Source: a virus
DNA: 64,000 nucleotides
Reading direction: 5' to 3' (one strand)
Virus record (IMG/VR): IMGVR_UViG_3300035182_000347
Location: 1-64,000 of that record
Position 1 is the first letter of the stretch. Each line of letters opens with the position of its first letter. A program made the position numbers and the translations under genes. Shown here piece after piece: positions 1 through 6,721 of the stretch. The notes beneath the pieces are model-generated. The model made no database searches and was not told where the DNA came from. It saw only the letters and a list, made by a program, of their open reading frames with translations.

Positions 1-61
1 ATGACTCAGCTCTTGGTGCAACAGCGACCGCTCGAAAACACAGTTATTCAGGAGGATTTAG

Positions 62-292
62 ATGGATATTATTGATCGAATTTATGCTGAACGTGAAGAA
101 GGGTCAGACCCAGATTTAATCTATGATGCCTCGGCAGAGATATGCAGGCTGCGCGATGCCATCCGCCAGACACTCGACGCAAACTGGCACATGGCGGACG
201 GCGATGTCTGTTCGCTGCTGGCGATAAAGGACGCTCTACGCGAGTCTGGAGTACCGTGGCGTGGCGACGTGTTAGCAGGAAAATGTAAATAG
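62..292 (+). CDS. hypothetical protein (76 aa)
   Basis: Small soluble protein that I do not recognise. It is rich in acidic and Arg residues and has no membrane segment. The start is supported by a strong AGGAGG ribosome binding site at about 51-56. It is the first complete gene in the window. The 61 bases before it hold no gene but could be the right part of a recombination site cut off by the window edge. Its 3' end carries a GTTAGCA sequence after an arm resembling the attC arms further along, but no matching left half is clear. Confidence 0.6.
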   Translation: MDIIDRIYAEREEGSDPDLIYDASAEICRLRDAIRQTLDANWHMADGDVCSLLAIKDALRESGVPWRGDVLAGKCK

Positions 293-367
293 TCTTGTTA
301 GTGGATTGCATGTTGAGAACAACCTGCAAATTCTGACAAGAGCAAAAAACAGATCGAAAGGTAATAA

Positions 368-1057
368 GTGAAAAAACTCCGAGTGCTTATCGCCTGTGAA
401 TACAGCGGGCGCGTACGGAACGCTTTTATGGCCTTAGGGCACGATGTGCTATCGGCTGATTTTGAACCGGCCGAGGACGACAGCCAATACCACTATCGGG
501 GCGATTGCTTTGATCTGATAAATGACCAGCACTTTGATCTGATGATTGCGCATCCGCCATGCACTTATTTAAGCAGGAGCGGAATACATTGGACGACGCG
601 CGGACTACGCGACCCGAGACTAACAGAAGACGCCTTGGCGTTCGTGCGACGGCTGATGGATGCACCGATAGCCAAAATAGCCATTGAGAACCCGGTGGGC
701 GTGATTTCGAGCAGGATCAGGAAGCCAGACCAGATTGTGAACCCGTATCAGTTCGGCGAGGACGCGAGCAAGAAGACATGCCTTTGGCTTAAGGGATTGC
801 CGCCGTTAAGGCCGACGAACTTTGTAGAGCCGCGCTTGGTGTGCTGCGGGACCGAAGTGCCGAACGCCGATAAGTACGCCTGCCCGAATTGCAATGGCGA
901 CAAGGTGGCGCGACCACGGTGGGGCAACCAGTGCGACAGCGGCCAGAACAAACTAGGCCCGAGCAATGACCGCTGTAAGGAGCGAAGCCGCACCTACCAA
1001 GGCATTGCAACTGCAATGGCGGAACAGTACACATTATTCGTTTGTGGCAACGTGTAA
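368..1057 (+). CDS. DNA cytosine methyltransferase-like protein (229 aa)
   Basis: Probable phage DNA methyltransferase of the C5-cytosine-like group. Residues 1-10 form a Rossmann strand (KKLRVLIACEYSG), HPPCTYLS at 62-69 has the Pro-Pro-Cys catalytic motif, and ENPVG at 107-111 resembles the ENV/ENP motif. A Cys-rich stretch (CCG..C..C) near 158-175 could bind zinc. At 229 aa it is far shorter than restriction-type C5 enzymes, as is common for phage proteins annotated this way. The GTG start is chosen because AAAGG lies 7-8 bases upstream. Likely role: modifying phage DNA against host restriction. Target sequence and activity cannot be read from the sequence. Confidence 0.7.
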   Translation: MKKLRVLIACEYSGRVRNAFMALGHDVLSADFEPAEDDSQYHYRGDCFDLINDQHFDLMIAHPPCTYLSRSGIHWTTRGLRDPRLTEDALAFVRRLMDAPIAKIAIENPVGVISSRIRKPDQIVNPYQFGEDASKKTCLWLKGLPPLRPTNFVEPRLVCCGTEVPNADKYACPNCNGDKVARPRWGNQCDSGQNKLGPSNDRCKERSRTYQGIATAMAEQYTLFVCGNV

Positions 1058-1071
1058 TGGAAGGATAGGGG

Positions 1072-1350
1072 ATGGTTAATGCAATGATTGACGATAATGA
1101 ATTAAAGCGGATTTTCTGCCAATCCTGTGCTGCTGAACCTTTGGCAGAGGGGTGGGCTGAGCTTGTTAAGTTCGGTCGATCTGTTGCTGTTGCCGCACTT
1201 GAAGATGCAGCAACGTTGATTGAACTGGAATATGCGCCAGATAAAAAGGCACATGACAGGCTAAAGCAAATTGCGCAGCATGTTCGCAATTTGACGGAGC
1301 TAAACGATTCAGGGGGCTGCGCGGCTTCTTGCGCAGCTTCCATGCAATGA
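1072..1350 (+). CDS. hypothetical protein, C-terminus encoded by an attC-like site (92 aa)
   Basis: Small helical protein of unknown function. GGAAGG lies about 8 bases before the ATG, and the gene starts 15 bases after the methyltransferase gene, so the two are probably co-transcribed. The last 17 codons run through the attC-like site at 1299-1360, which gives the tail a Cys/Ala-rich character (GGCAASCAASMQ) that probably has no function. Run-on into the recombination site is typical of integron cassette genes. Confidence 0.55.
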   Translation: MVNAMIDDNELKRIFCQSCAAEPLAEGWAELVKFGRSVAVAALEDAATLIELEYAPDKKAHDRLKQIAQHVRNLTELNDSGGCAASCAASMQ

Positions 1351-1360
1351 TGGGTTCGGC
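1299..1360 (+). other. attC-like recombination site 1
   Basis: Left box GCTAAAC (1299-1305), hairpin CTGCGC...GCGCAG, then CCATGCAATGATG and right box GTTCGGC (1354-1360). The right arm closely resembles that of the site at 1671-1740. Both outer boxes are degenerate. It overlaps the 3' end of the preceding gene. Confidence 0.6.
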
Positions 1361-1387
1361 GTCTTGCCGGATCCGACTTTTGAGAGG

Positions 1388-1669
1388 ATGAACGTGAACA
1401 AAGCAAAATACTTTGACAGTGCGTACCCAGGAAGCATGTCGGAGCGCGAAGACGGTAGCTATGTGGAGAAGTCGGACAGTGAAACCCTTGCCGACGCGCT
1501 ATTGAAAAACCTATACGCGGCACAGCGCGAGGCCGAAGACTGGAAAGATGCGGCGATTCATCTTGAAAAGCGGATAAAGGATATTGGCGACTTTGCCCAT
1601 GACCGAAGCAAAGGCCCGGCAATCGAGGACGATCTTTGGGAAGTACGGCGAATGGCCTACGGCCTATGA
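1388..1669 (+). CDS. hypothetical cassette protein (93 aa)
   Basis: Charged helical protein, unrecognised. The middle (ADALLKNLYAAQREAEDW..AAIHLEKRIK) is likely a long amphipathic helix or short coiled coil. The ATG at 1388 is preferred over the upstream TTG at 1364 because GAGAGG sits just before it. The gene is bracketed by attC-like sites at 1299-1360 and 1671-1740, so it makes one complete cassette. Its stop codon lies 1 base before the left box of the second site. Confidence 0.6.
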   Translation: MNVNKAKYFDSAYPGSMSEREDGSYVEKSDSETLADALLKNLYAAQREAEDWKDAAIHLEKRIKDIGDFAHDRSKGPAIEDDLWEVRRMAYGL

Positions 1670-1670
1670 C

Positions 1671-1740
1671 GCCCAACGCCTGAATTCAGGTGCGATGCGC
1701 GGCTTCATCGCGCAGCGTCCCATGGAATGACGAGTTAGGG
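1671..1740 (+). other. attC-like recombination site 2
   Basis: Left box GCCCAAC (1671-1677, fits RYYYAAC), left arm GCCTGAATTCAGG, an inner GCGCGGCTTCATCGCGC hairpin, right arm CCCATGGAATGACGA, and right box GTTAGGG (1734-1740). Order and dimensions (70 bp) are those of an integron attC site. Confidence 0.8.
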
Positions 1741-1766
1741 GCTACGAAATTACTTCGCCTGACACC

Positions 1767-1794
1767 TTGACAATATATATCCACTGGATATAAT
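1767..1794 (+). promoter_or_regulatory. sigma70-type promoter
   Basis: Perfect TTGACA (1767-1772) and perfect TATAAT (1789-1794) with a 16-bp spacer in AT-rich DNA, directly after attC-like site 2. It should drive the genes at 1843 and 2160 and perhaps following cassettes. Confidence 0.8.
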
Positions 1795-1842
1795 AACTCA
1801 CATAGGGCAGCATTTTGCAGCCCGCAAAAAGGAGTAACCACC

Positions 1843-2160
1843 ATGTCGAAGAAGTTTCGTTTTCTTTCCTCTGCCTTGGCCGCTTTCGAGCGTGCCGCGG
1901 GCGCCCCTGAATACCGGGATTATGACCGAGGTTTTGACGACATCGCCTTGCGCGATGCACCGGCTCCGTTTCGTGTCTTCGAATATGACACGGACGAAGT
2001 TCACGTCAAGGAGTGCCCTGAGTACCAGCACGACTGCTGGCGTGAGGGTTGCGGAACATCATGGAGCACAGGTGGTGAGCGAGGCGTATGTCTCATCGAT
2101 GCCGCCGGCATCACCTGGAGAGATGCCGGGATCATGGTTCGTGGCGGGCTGGGATTCTGA
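1843..2160 (+). CDS. hypothetical protein (105 aa)
   Basis: Unrecognised soluble protein. It has one Cys-rich segment (ECPEYQHDCWREGCGTSW, about 66-83) that could bind a metal. AAAAAGGAG lies 8-9 bases before the ATG, and the strong promoter at 1767-1794 reads into it. It shares a 4-base ATGA overlap with the HTH gene at 2160, suggesting translational coupling and a joint function. Confidence 0.65.
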   Translation: MSKKFRFLSSALAAFERAAGAPEYRDYDRGFDDIALRDAPAPFRVFEYDTDEVHVKECPEYQHDCWREGCGTSWSTGGERGVCLIDAAGITWRDAGIMVRGGLGF

Positions 2161-2381
2161 TGGCTGCCAACGCCGAAACAATACGCGCAGCCAGAGAGAA
2201 GGCCGGTTTGTCTGCCCGCGAGGCTGCTTCCATCGTGGGCGTAACGACGCTCACCTGGCAGCGGTGGGAGGGCCAGTCCAGCCGGGCTACGGAAATTCCG
2301 TATGCTCATTGGTCGTTTTTTCTTTTGTCTGTGGGGGCGCACCCGGAATTTATCCTCACGCCAGCCACTAACGCAGGTTAG
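2160..2381 (+). CDS. small HTH (XRE/Cro-type) DNA-binding protein (73 aa)
   Basis: Residues 5-35 (AETIRAAREKAGLSAREAASIVGVTTLTWQRWEG, discussed here in parts) fit a Cro/CI-type helix-turn-helix. 'AGLSAREAASIVG' covers the first two helices and 'TLTWQRWE' the recognition helix. The start overlaps the stop of the preceding gene (ATGA), which supports it over longer upstream starts. Likely role: transcription repressor of its own two-gene unit or of other phage promoters. The operator is not identified. Confidence 0.65.
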   Translation: MAANAETIRAAREKAGLSAREAASIVGVTTLTWQRWEGQSSRATEIPYAHWSFFLLSVGAHPEFILTPATNAG

Positions 2382-2383
2382 CC
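2366..2383 (+). other. minimal attC-like junction (a)
   Basis: CACTAAC-GCAG-GTTAGCC. This is the left and right outer boxes of an attC site separated by only 4 bases, placed over the end of one gene and just before the next ribosome binding site. It can fold as a short stem with a 4-base loop. Confidence 0.4.
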
Positions 2384-2399
2384 GGCTGGAGGTTGAAAA

Positions 2400-2684
2400 G
2401 TGAAGCGATTTCGCAGACCAAAACTGAAGGATGGGCAACTGCTAGTGTATTGGGGGAAGCTGCCGCACGATGAGCCGGATGTGATTTATTCGTGGCAGGG
2501 CGACAGCAGCATGAAACGAGACAATGCTCTGCTGTACTACCACTTCAGCGGCCAGCGGCCAGACCCGATGGCAAAACCGCTGTACAGCAAGATGGAACCG
2601 AGTTTGCTGGAGGAGTTGGAGCGGCGCGGATATGACCTTACGACGCTTCGATTCAGCATCATGAAGAAGACGGCTAACGCCTAG
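2400..2684 (+). CDS. hypothetical cassette protein (94 aa)
   Basis: Basic soluble protein that I do not recognise. The GTG start follows a TGGAGG ribosome binding site with 6-base spacing. The stop codon lies inside the following attC-like site (2672-2739), so the last residues (TANA) come from site DNA. No catalytic motif is visible. Confidence 0.6.
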   Translation: MKRFRRPKLKDGQLLVYWGKLPHDEPDVIYSWQGDSSMKRDNALLYYHFSGQRPDPMAKPLYSKMEPSLLEELERRGYDLTTLRFSIMKKTANA

Positions 2685-2739
2685 CTAACCGGAGCAGGCG
2701 GCTTTATCGCCTGCGTCCGTGTTGAGAGACATATTAGAG
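2672..2739 (+). other. attC-like recombination site 3
   Basis: Left box GGCTAAC (2672-2678), left arm CGCCTAGCTAACCGG, an inner GCAGGCGG...CGCCTGC hairpin, right arm GTGTTGAGAGACAT, right box ATTAGAG (2733-2739). Arms and hairpin are almost identical to site 6 at 3873-3939. Confidence 0.75.
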
Positions 2740-2751
2740 GATGGTGGAATT

Positions 2752-2964
2752 ATGATTGAGAAACTGAAGTGGACCGATGTAACCAAGAAGCTGCCGGACG
2801 ATGCCGGTACGGTGTTGCTTTGGGTGCGATCCGCGAGGCCGTTTTCTAACCCCGGCTGGATGACTGGTTATTTCGACGAGGGCGAATGGCACGATAGCGA
2901 AACCGGGTACGCGGTGCATATCATCGTCACGCACTGGGCGGAACCGAATGGCCCTGGTGCATAA
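2752..2964 (+). CDS. DUF551 family protein (70 aa)
   Basis: Matches my memory of DUF551, a small phage and prophage family of unknown function: an early Trp/Pro motif (WTDVTKKLPDD), a central VLLWV strand, and a C-terminal VTHWAEPNGP resembling the family's THWMPLP ending. The ATG at 2752 is preferred to the upstream in-frame start at 2719, which lies in the attC-like site. GAGGATGG precedes it. The stop codon is inside the next attC-like site. Confidence 0.65.
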   Translation: MIEKLKWTDVTKKLPDDAGTVLLWVRSARPFSNPGWMTGYFDEGEWHDSETGYAVHIIVTHWAEPNGPGA

Positions 2965-3020
2965 CGTGTAGCTTAGTGGAGCGACGCTTTACCAGCGTAA
3001 GCTCGAACGTAGGGTTAGCC
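2959..3020 (+). other. attC-like recombination site 4
   Basis: Left box GCATAAC (2959-2965), hairpin GAGCGACGCT...AGCGTAAGCTC, right box GTTAGCC (3014-3020). 62 bp. It contains the stop codon of the DUF551 gene. Confidence 0.65.
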
Positions 3021-3057
3021 CACTGCCCTTGAAGTGTGGCGCAACAAAGGAAATACC

Positions 3058-3333
3058 ATGTATGTAAGTTTAGAAATGCCAAAGTACAGATGCCACAAGG
3101 AAGTATGGGCGCTGAAAATTTCCAGCATCGTTGATCCGAATCTACCAGAAAATGAGAGCGACGGCAGCAGGATGATCCACCCAACCGACACGAGGTATGC
3201 ACCGTTTCGTGTGCCGCATGGGTATATGCGAAAGCACAATCCCGAGGTGGGCGGATACTACATTGTATATGCAGACGGGTATGAGTCTTACTCTCCAGCA
3301 AAGGCTTTTGAGGATGGATACTCGCTGGTTTAG
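3058..3333 (+). CDS. hypothetical cassette protein (91 aa)
   Basis: Unrecognised small protein with a Lys/Trp-rich N terminus and a Gly/Tyr-rich C-terminal half (VGGYYIVYADGYESYSP). AAAGGA lies about 7 bases before the ATG at 3058. It forms a single-gene cassette between attC-like sites 4 and 5. No signal peptide or membrane segment. Confidence 0.6.
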   Translation: MYVSLEMPKYRCHKEVWALKISSIVDPNLPENESDGSRMIHPTDTRYAPFRVPHGYMRKHNPEVGGYYIVYADGYESYSPAKAFEDGYSLV

Positions 3334-3336
3334 GTA

Positions 3337-3391
3337 GCTAAAGCTGAAATCATGTGCTGCGAAGCCGTCCCGCTGGATTGAAGTGTTAGGT
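3337..3391 (+). other. attC-like recombination site 5
   Basis: Degenerate left box GCTAAAG (3337-3343), inner GCGAAGCCGT, right arm CCCGCTGGATTGAAGT, and a perfect right box GTTAGGT (3385-3391). The right half is nearly identical to sites 7 (4425) and 14 (9839). Confidence 0.65.
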
Positions 3392-3409
3392 TTTGTTTTG
3401 CGAAAGTGA

Positions 3410-3438
3410 TTGACACATAATTAGTTATGCGCTACATT
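3410..3438 (+). promoter_or_regulatory. sigma70-type promoter
   Basis: TTGACA (3410-3415) and TACATT (3433-3438) with a 17-bp spacer, in AT-rich DNA directly after attC-like site 5. Should drive the genes from 3487 onward. Confidence 0.7.
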
Positions 3439-3486
3439 ACTAATCATGCAAGGCGGCGGTGCCGAGCAGAAGAATAAGGAGAGATC

Positions 3487-3711
3487 ATGAGCAATGTCAT
3501 CAATCACGTTGAAGAGTCGAGAAAATACCCTAACTTCTCACAAGGTTATGAGGCGATTGGTGCCTCAGCCCAAGACGAGGCCGATCTTGTCGCGGCCGGC
3601 CGTCGCAAGTGCGACGATGGAAAGTGGTACGCGAATGGGTACGGACCCGTTCGCGGGGGATGGGGGTACTACGGAAACAACGGGGTCGGCTGCGGCCCTA
3701 TCTACCGGTGA
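3487..3711 (+). CDS. hypothetical protein with Gly/Tyr-rich tail (74 aa)
   Basis: Unrecognised. The N-terminal half is polar and likely helical. The C-terminal third (NGYGPVRGGWGYYGNNGVGCGPIYR, quoted only to show Gly/Tyr richness) is probably disordered. A ribosome binding site (AAGGAGAG) and the promoter at 3410-3438 lie upstream. It precedes a small ribbon-helix-helix gene by 50 bases. Confidence 0.55.
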   Translation: MSNVINHVEESRKYPNFSQGYEAIGASAQDEADLVAAGRRKCDDGKWYANGYGPVRGGWGYYGNNGVGCGPIYR

Positions 3712-3761
3712 CAAGGCGGAAACGTCCAGCGCACCGACCGGCGCAATACCCAGGCGAGTCA

Positions 3762-3884
3762 ATGGCAACATTAACGGTTCGCCTTCCGTCTCGAATGAAA
3801 GAAAAGGTGGTGCGCATCAGCAATGGGCGCACCGGGAAATGGGTCCGCGAGCAGATCGAGAAGGCCCGTGAACCACACGCCTAG
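3762..3884 (+). CDS. ribbon-helix-helix (CopG-like) protein (40 aa)
   Basis: Very short protein beginning MATLTVRLPSRMKEKV, the beta strand and first helix of a ribbon-helix-helix domain, followed by NGRTGKWVREQIEKA as the second helix. CopG-type repressors of 40-50 aa with this layout dimerise to bind DNA through the strand. The stop codon lies within attC-like site 6. Likely a small transcription regulator; target unknown. Confidence 0.65.
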   Translation: MATLTVRLPSRMKEKVVRISNGRTGKWVREQIEKAREPHA

Positions 3885-3939
3885 CTAACCGACGCAGGCG
3901 GGTTTATCGCCTGCGTCCGTGTTTGGCGCCGGGTTCGGC
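3873..3939 (+). other. attC-like recombination site 6
   Basis: Arms and hairpin (CGCCTAGCTAACCG, GCAGGCGG...CGCCTGCGTCCGTGTT) match site 3 almost base for base over about 45 bp. The left outer box is degenerate and the right box is GTTCGGC (3933-3939). Confidence 0.7.
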
Positions 3940-3960
3940 GGCAACTGGCACGGAGAGACA

Positions 3961-4470
3961 ATGAAACCAAAACTTAAAACTAAGATTGTACGGGTTGAAT
4001 ATTGGGATTGCGGAAATCCTGACCACCGGCACAAGAACAAGGATGTTGCACTGGCGTGCATTGAGAAGCGCGAGGCGCGAACAACCCTGAGCACGGGCGC
4101 TCGAAAATGGACAAATGAGGCATATTCAGCAGTGCTTGCCGAGCACAGGGCCGGGTCCAGGCAATGCGACCTGGCAAAAAGCCTTGGCCTTTCCCCGGAG
4201 AGCGTGCGGAAAATACTTGCAAAGGCGGAACAACTTGAACGGGCCGTAGCATCAAATGAACCGCTTGACACGTTAAGCGTGAGAGCACGCAACTGCCTGC
4301 TGTCGCAGAACCTGCGCACGGTTGAATCGGTGCGTGCTGCGCTGGCCGCCGGAATGCTTGATGACGTGCCGAATTTTGGCGATGTGAGCAAGAGCGAGGT
4401 ACGGCGCTGGCTGTATGGGTTGCCGCCGAACGCAGAAATAAGGGGCGGCGAAGCCGTCCCGCTGGATTGA
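3961..4470 (+). CDS. zinc/HTH protein with RNA polymerase alpha-CTD-like domain (169 aa)
   Basis: Three parts are visible. Residues 14-36 (C16, H22, H24, C33) resemble a small C-x-HxH-x-C zinc motif seen in phage proteins. Residues 56-90 read as a helix-turn-helix (QCDLAKSLGLSPESVRKIL). Residues 102-152 match the alpha-subunit C-terminal domain: LSVRARNCLLSQNLRTVESV, then VPNFGDVSKSEV, equivalent to the LSVR..NCL and I.NFG.KS motifs of RpoA. A DNA-binding module joined to an alpha-CTD fold suggests a transcription regulator contacting promoter DNA or RNA polymerase. The last 14 residues are encoded by attC-like site 7. Confidence 0.65.
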   Translation: MKPKLKTKIVRVEYWDCGNPDHRHKNKDVALACIEKREARTTLSTGARKWTNEAYSAVLAEHRAGSRQCDLAKSLGLSPESVRKILAKAEQLERAVASNEPLDTLSVRARNCLLSQNLRTVESVRAALAAGMLDDVPNFGDVSKSEVRRWLYGLPPNAEIRGGEAVPLD

Positions 4471-4480
4471 CGGGTTAGAT
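4425..4480 (+). other. attC-like recombination site 7
   Basis: Left box GCCGAAC (4425-4431), inner GGGGCGGCGAAGCCGTCCC hairpin, right arm GCTGGATTGACG, perfect right box GTTAGAT (4474-4480). It shares its right two thirds with sites 5 and 14. Confidence 0.8.
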
Positions 4481-4503
4481 CGCCGGTTACTACGGAGATA
4501 GAA

Positions 4504-4821
4504 ATGCGAATTGAGAACACAGAAAAGGCTAAGGTCTTCACCGTCTTAGACGCGCCGAAGTTGGACCCGATAACGGTTTTGCTGCAAGACGTTGGCCCCG
4601 GTTGCGGGCGGCTGATCATTGAGTGCTACGGCAGCGCGTGGTCTGGCTACTGGGGCGCGATGGGCGACAGGACTTTGCTGGAGTTTCTTTCGGACTGCCA
4701 CCCCGATTACATCGCAGGGAAGATGCACCCGACCGACCGCAAGCTGAAGAAAAGCGAGGTGGCGTACATGGGGCGGATTGTCGAGGCGGTTCATTCGGCA
4801 CTGCGCTCTAACGAAGGTTAG
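4504..4821 (+). CDS. conserved phage hypothetical protein (105 aa)
   Basis: The central segment (ITVLLQDVGPGCGRLIIECY, then GSAWSGYWGAMG and DCHPDYIAGKM) looks like a conserved phage family with no assigned function that I have seen in temperate phage early regions; this is recall and cannot be checked here. No known catalytic motif. The ATG follows GGAGAT. Its stop codon sits in the minimal junction at 4806-4823. Confidence 0.65.
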   Translation: MRIENTEKAKVFTVLDAPKLDPITVLLQDVGPGCGRLIIECYGSAWSGYWGAMGDRTLLEFLSDCHPDYIAGKMHPTDRKLKKSEVAYMGRIVEAVHSALRSNEG

Positions 4822-4823
4822 GC
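4806..4823 (+). other. minimal attC-like junction (b)
   Basis: CTCTAAC-GAAG-GTTAGGC. The right box fits GTTRRRY fully. Same 7-4-7 layout as the junctions at 2366 and 7400. It spans the stop codon of the preceding gene. Confidence 0.4.
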
Positions 4824-4849
4824 AATGGCGCATAAAAAGGAGAAATGCC

Positions 4850-5041
4850 ATGACATACCGAGTGATGGGGCAGATGGAAGACGGGCAGGACCATTGTTTT
4901 GCAGATGGATTCCGCACAGAGGAAGGCGCGTGTAAATGGTGCGACGCGAACGAACACCAATACCCAGAAACGCGACTCTTTGTGGAACGGGCTCCGACGC
5001 CTGGAGAACTGATTTATGGGCATCAATTCGACTATGCCTAA
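4850..5041 (+). CDS. hypothetical cassette protein (63 aa)
   Basis: Small acidic protein with a possible CxxC pair region (ACKWCDANEHQYPET) that could bind a metal. AAAAAGGAG lies before the ATG at 4850, which is preferred over in-frame starts inside the upstream gene. The stop codon falls in the left box of attC-like site 8. Function unknown. Confidence 0.6.
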   Translation: MTYRVMGQMEDGQDHCFADGFRTEEGACKWCDANEHQYPETRLFVERAPTPGELIYGHQFDYA

Positions 5042-5156
5042 CGCCCAGCTAACAGGCTCTGCGCGCGCCGACGATTGAAGGGTGATAAACGTGGAACAAG
5101 CGATGAAGATTGAAGAGACTGCCGGCGCAGCGTCCGCGTTGAGCGACGTGTTAGAT
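5036..5156 (+). other. attC-like recombination site 8 (long form)
   Basis: Perfect left box GCCTAAC (5036-5042) and perfect right box GTTAGAT (5150-5156), with arms GCCCAGCTAACAGG and GCGTTGAGCGACGT. At 121 bp it has a long central segment, within the range known for attC sites. Confidence 0.75.
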
Positions 5157-5173
5157 TTTTTGTGGAAAAAACC

Positions 5174-5201
5174 TTGACACTGTTTGATTGCGTGATACAA
5201 T
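5174..5201 (+). promoter_or_regulatory. sigma70-type promoter
   Basis: TTGACA (5174-5179) and TACAAT (5196-5201) with a 16-bp spacer, directly after attC-like site 8. Drives the three overlapping genes from 5232. Confidence 0.75.
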
Positions 5202-5231
5202 TCAATCATCAACAGAAAGGGGACCAAGACC

Positions 5232-6290
5232 ATGACCGCCAAAAACCTGACCGCCCATGAAATCCGCGCCGCCGCCGCGTCGGTGGCTGGTGCCCGCGGG
5301 ATGGGCATCGCCACCACAGCCAGTGAGGCCGCACCGGCCCTGCTGGAGCGGGCCGAGGTGGTGCTTTCGACCATGCTGGCCCGTGCGGCCGGCATGGAAC
5401 CGTCGGCCCCTGACCAGGCTGACGAGCGGCGCTACTATGCCTACGCCGCGATGGCTGCCGCCTACATGGCTGCCATCGACGAACTCCGGGCCGCGCTTGG
5501 CCTGGAGACGCACGCGGCTATCGCCGCAGCCGCGCGTGAGGTGCGCAACCAGGCGGCGCGTGACGCTGCCGAAATCCGCGCTACGCAAGAAGTCGCGGCG
5601 CAAGCGAAAATCGCGGCGACAGAACAAGCCGCCCGCACGGCGGCGTGTGACGCCATGACCACTCTGTTCGTGGATGGTCGCGGCCAGCGTGTCGCCATCG
5701 CCGACAAAACCTCGTATTCAGAGGGGAGGTTTTCAAGCCTTGGCGGCTGGAACGAAGGCGGCGACGTAATTGGCCGCCGCATGAGCATGACGGCCGAAGA
5801 CGGGCGGGACGTGACCGGCGAGGTCGTAGTTATGCCCGATGGCGAGTTTCGCCTGGAGCAGCCCTACTCCCGCTCATACCCCAATGGGGGCAAGTCCTGG
5901 CACGGTGGCAAGCTGGTGACTGTAGATACCACCGCCACCAGCGAGTGGCTGCCGGAAGGCGCGGTAGTGCCTGAGTGGCGCTCCGAGTCTCGGGTTGCAT
6001 GCGACTGGGAAGCAGCCTACCAGGCGCGGGCCGACGAAGTCATGCTTGCCGACCTGGAAGCCATGCCGGAAGCGTGGTTGCAAGGGCGGGCCAGGCTGGT
6101 AGAGGCGTTCTCCGCCGACTATTCCGCCACCTACGGCGGCCAGAACGGGCGGAAATACTCCGTGCGCACAGAATTACGCGCCGACCTGGACGAGTACCAG
6201 GCGGTACAACGCGCCGCCGATGCGGAAAAGTCCGCCCGGATGGCATCTTCACCTTTCGCGGCGCTTGCCGCACTACGGAGAGCAGCATGA
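5232..6290 (+). CDS. hypothetical Ala-rich protein (352 aa)
   Basis: Unrecognised. Residues 1-140 are very Ala-rich and probably form long helices or a coiled coil (REVRNQAARDAAEIRATQEV). Residues 145-240 are beta-rich with many Gly, and the C-terminal 110 residues are helical again. A promoter (5174-5201) and an AAAGGGG ribosome binding site precede it. Base composition is visibly more GC-rich than neighbouring cassettes, as it also is in the two following overlapping genes, suggesting the trio was acquired as a unit. Confidence 0.6.
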   Translation: MTAKNLTAHEIRAAAASVAGARGMGIATTASEAAPALLERAEVVLSTMLARAAGMEPSAPDQADERRYYAYAAMAAAYMAAIDELRAALGLETHAAIAAAAREVRNQAARDAAEIRATQEVAAQAKIAATEQAARTAACDAMTTLFVDGRGQRVAIADKTSYSEGRFSSLGGWNEGGDVIGRRMSMTAEDGRDVTGEVVVMPDGEFRLEQPYSRSYPNGGKSWHGGKLVTVDTTATSEWLPEGAVVPEWRSESRVACDWEAAYQARADEVMLADLEAMPEAWLQGRARLVEAFSADYSATYGGQNGRKYSVRTELRADLDEYQAVQRAADAEKSARMASSPFAALAALRRAA

Positions 6291-6721
6291 GCATCATCAA
6301 TCTGACCCAGCACCCCGCTACGCCGGAGCAAGTCGCGGCGGGCGTATTTGATCTGCCGCCGAATCTGCGCGGAGACCTGTCCGCGCTGCTTACCTTTGAC
6401 GCCATCCCCGGCGTCGAGGAAATCAAGGTCCGCGCCCACGACATCGGCCTGATGGCGGCGATGCTCGCCAGTGGTGCGGATCGCACCGAGGAAGTGGACG
6501 GCGAGGTAGCGGACACCGACAGGGGCGCGTTTGCGCTGCAAGCCATGATAGGCGGCGCCCCCTACCTCATGGCCCCGCTTGAATCCGCCTTGCGCGAGAA
6601 CGGCATTGAGCCGGTGTACGCATTCTCGGTACGCGAAAGCGTCGAGCAGACCCAGCCGGATGGCACTGTGCGCAAGGTCAACATCTTCCGCCACGCCGGG
6701 TTTGTTCCGGCTGTGGCGTGA
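6287..6721 (+). CDS. conserved hypothetical protein, NLTQH-type (144 aa)
   Basis: Begins MSIINLTQHPATPEQVAAGV. I associate this opening with a conserved alpha/beta family of phages and plasmids that has no firm function. A central hydrophobic segment (IGLMAAMLASGA) and a late MIGGAPYLMAPLESALRENG, then VYAFSVRESVE, suggest a Rossmann-like fold. The ATG overlaps the stop of the preceding gene (ATGA), indicating translational coupling. The same GTGA-type coupling links it to the next gene. Confidence 0.6.
   Translation: MSIINLTQHPATPEQVAAGVFDLPPNLRGDLSALLTFDAIPGVEEIKVRAHDIGLMAAMLASGADRTEEVDGEVADTDRGAFALQAMIGGAPYLMAPLESALRENGIEPVYAFSVRESVEQTQPDGTVRKVNIFRHAGFVPAVA

Noticed and set aside
1-56. 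Possible right half of an attC-like site at the window edge
   Set aside because: Ends GTTATTC, which fits GTTRRRY poorly, and the left half is outside the window.
225-275. GTTAGCA with a GGCGACGT arm near the end of the first gene
   Set aside because: No convincing left box or hairpin partner; it could be chance or a decayed site.
789-1676. Long open frame on the - strand (295 codons)
   Set aside because: Runs antisense across three + strand genes and an attC-like site, has no ribosome binding site and an odd Cys/Ser/Arg composition. Other long - strand frames (for example 3885-4619, 28786-29691, 56715-57542) were rejected for the same reason.
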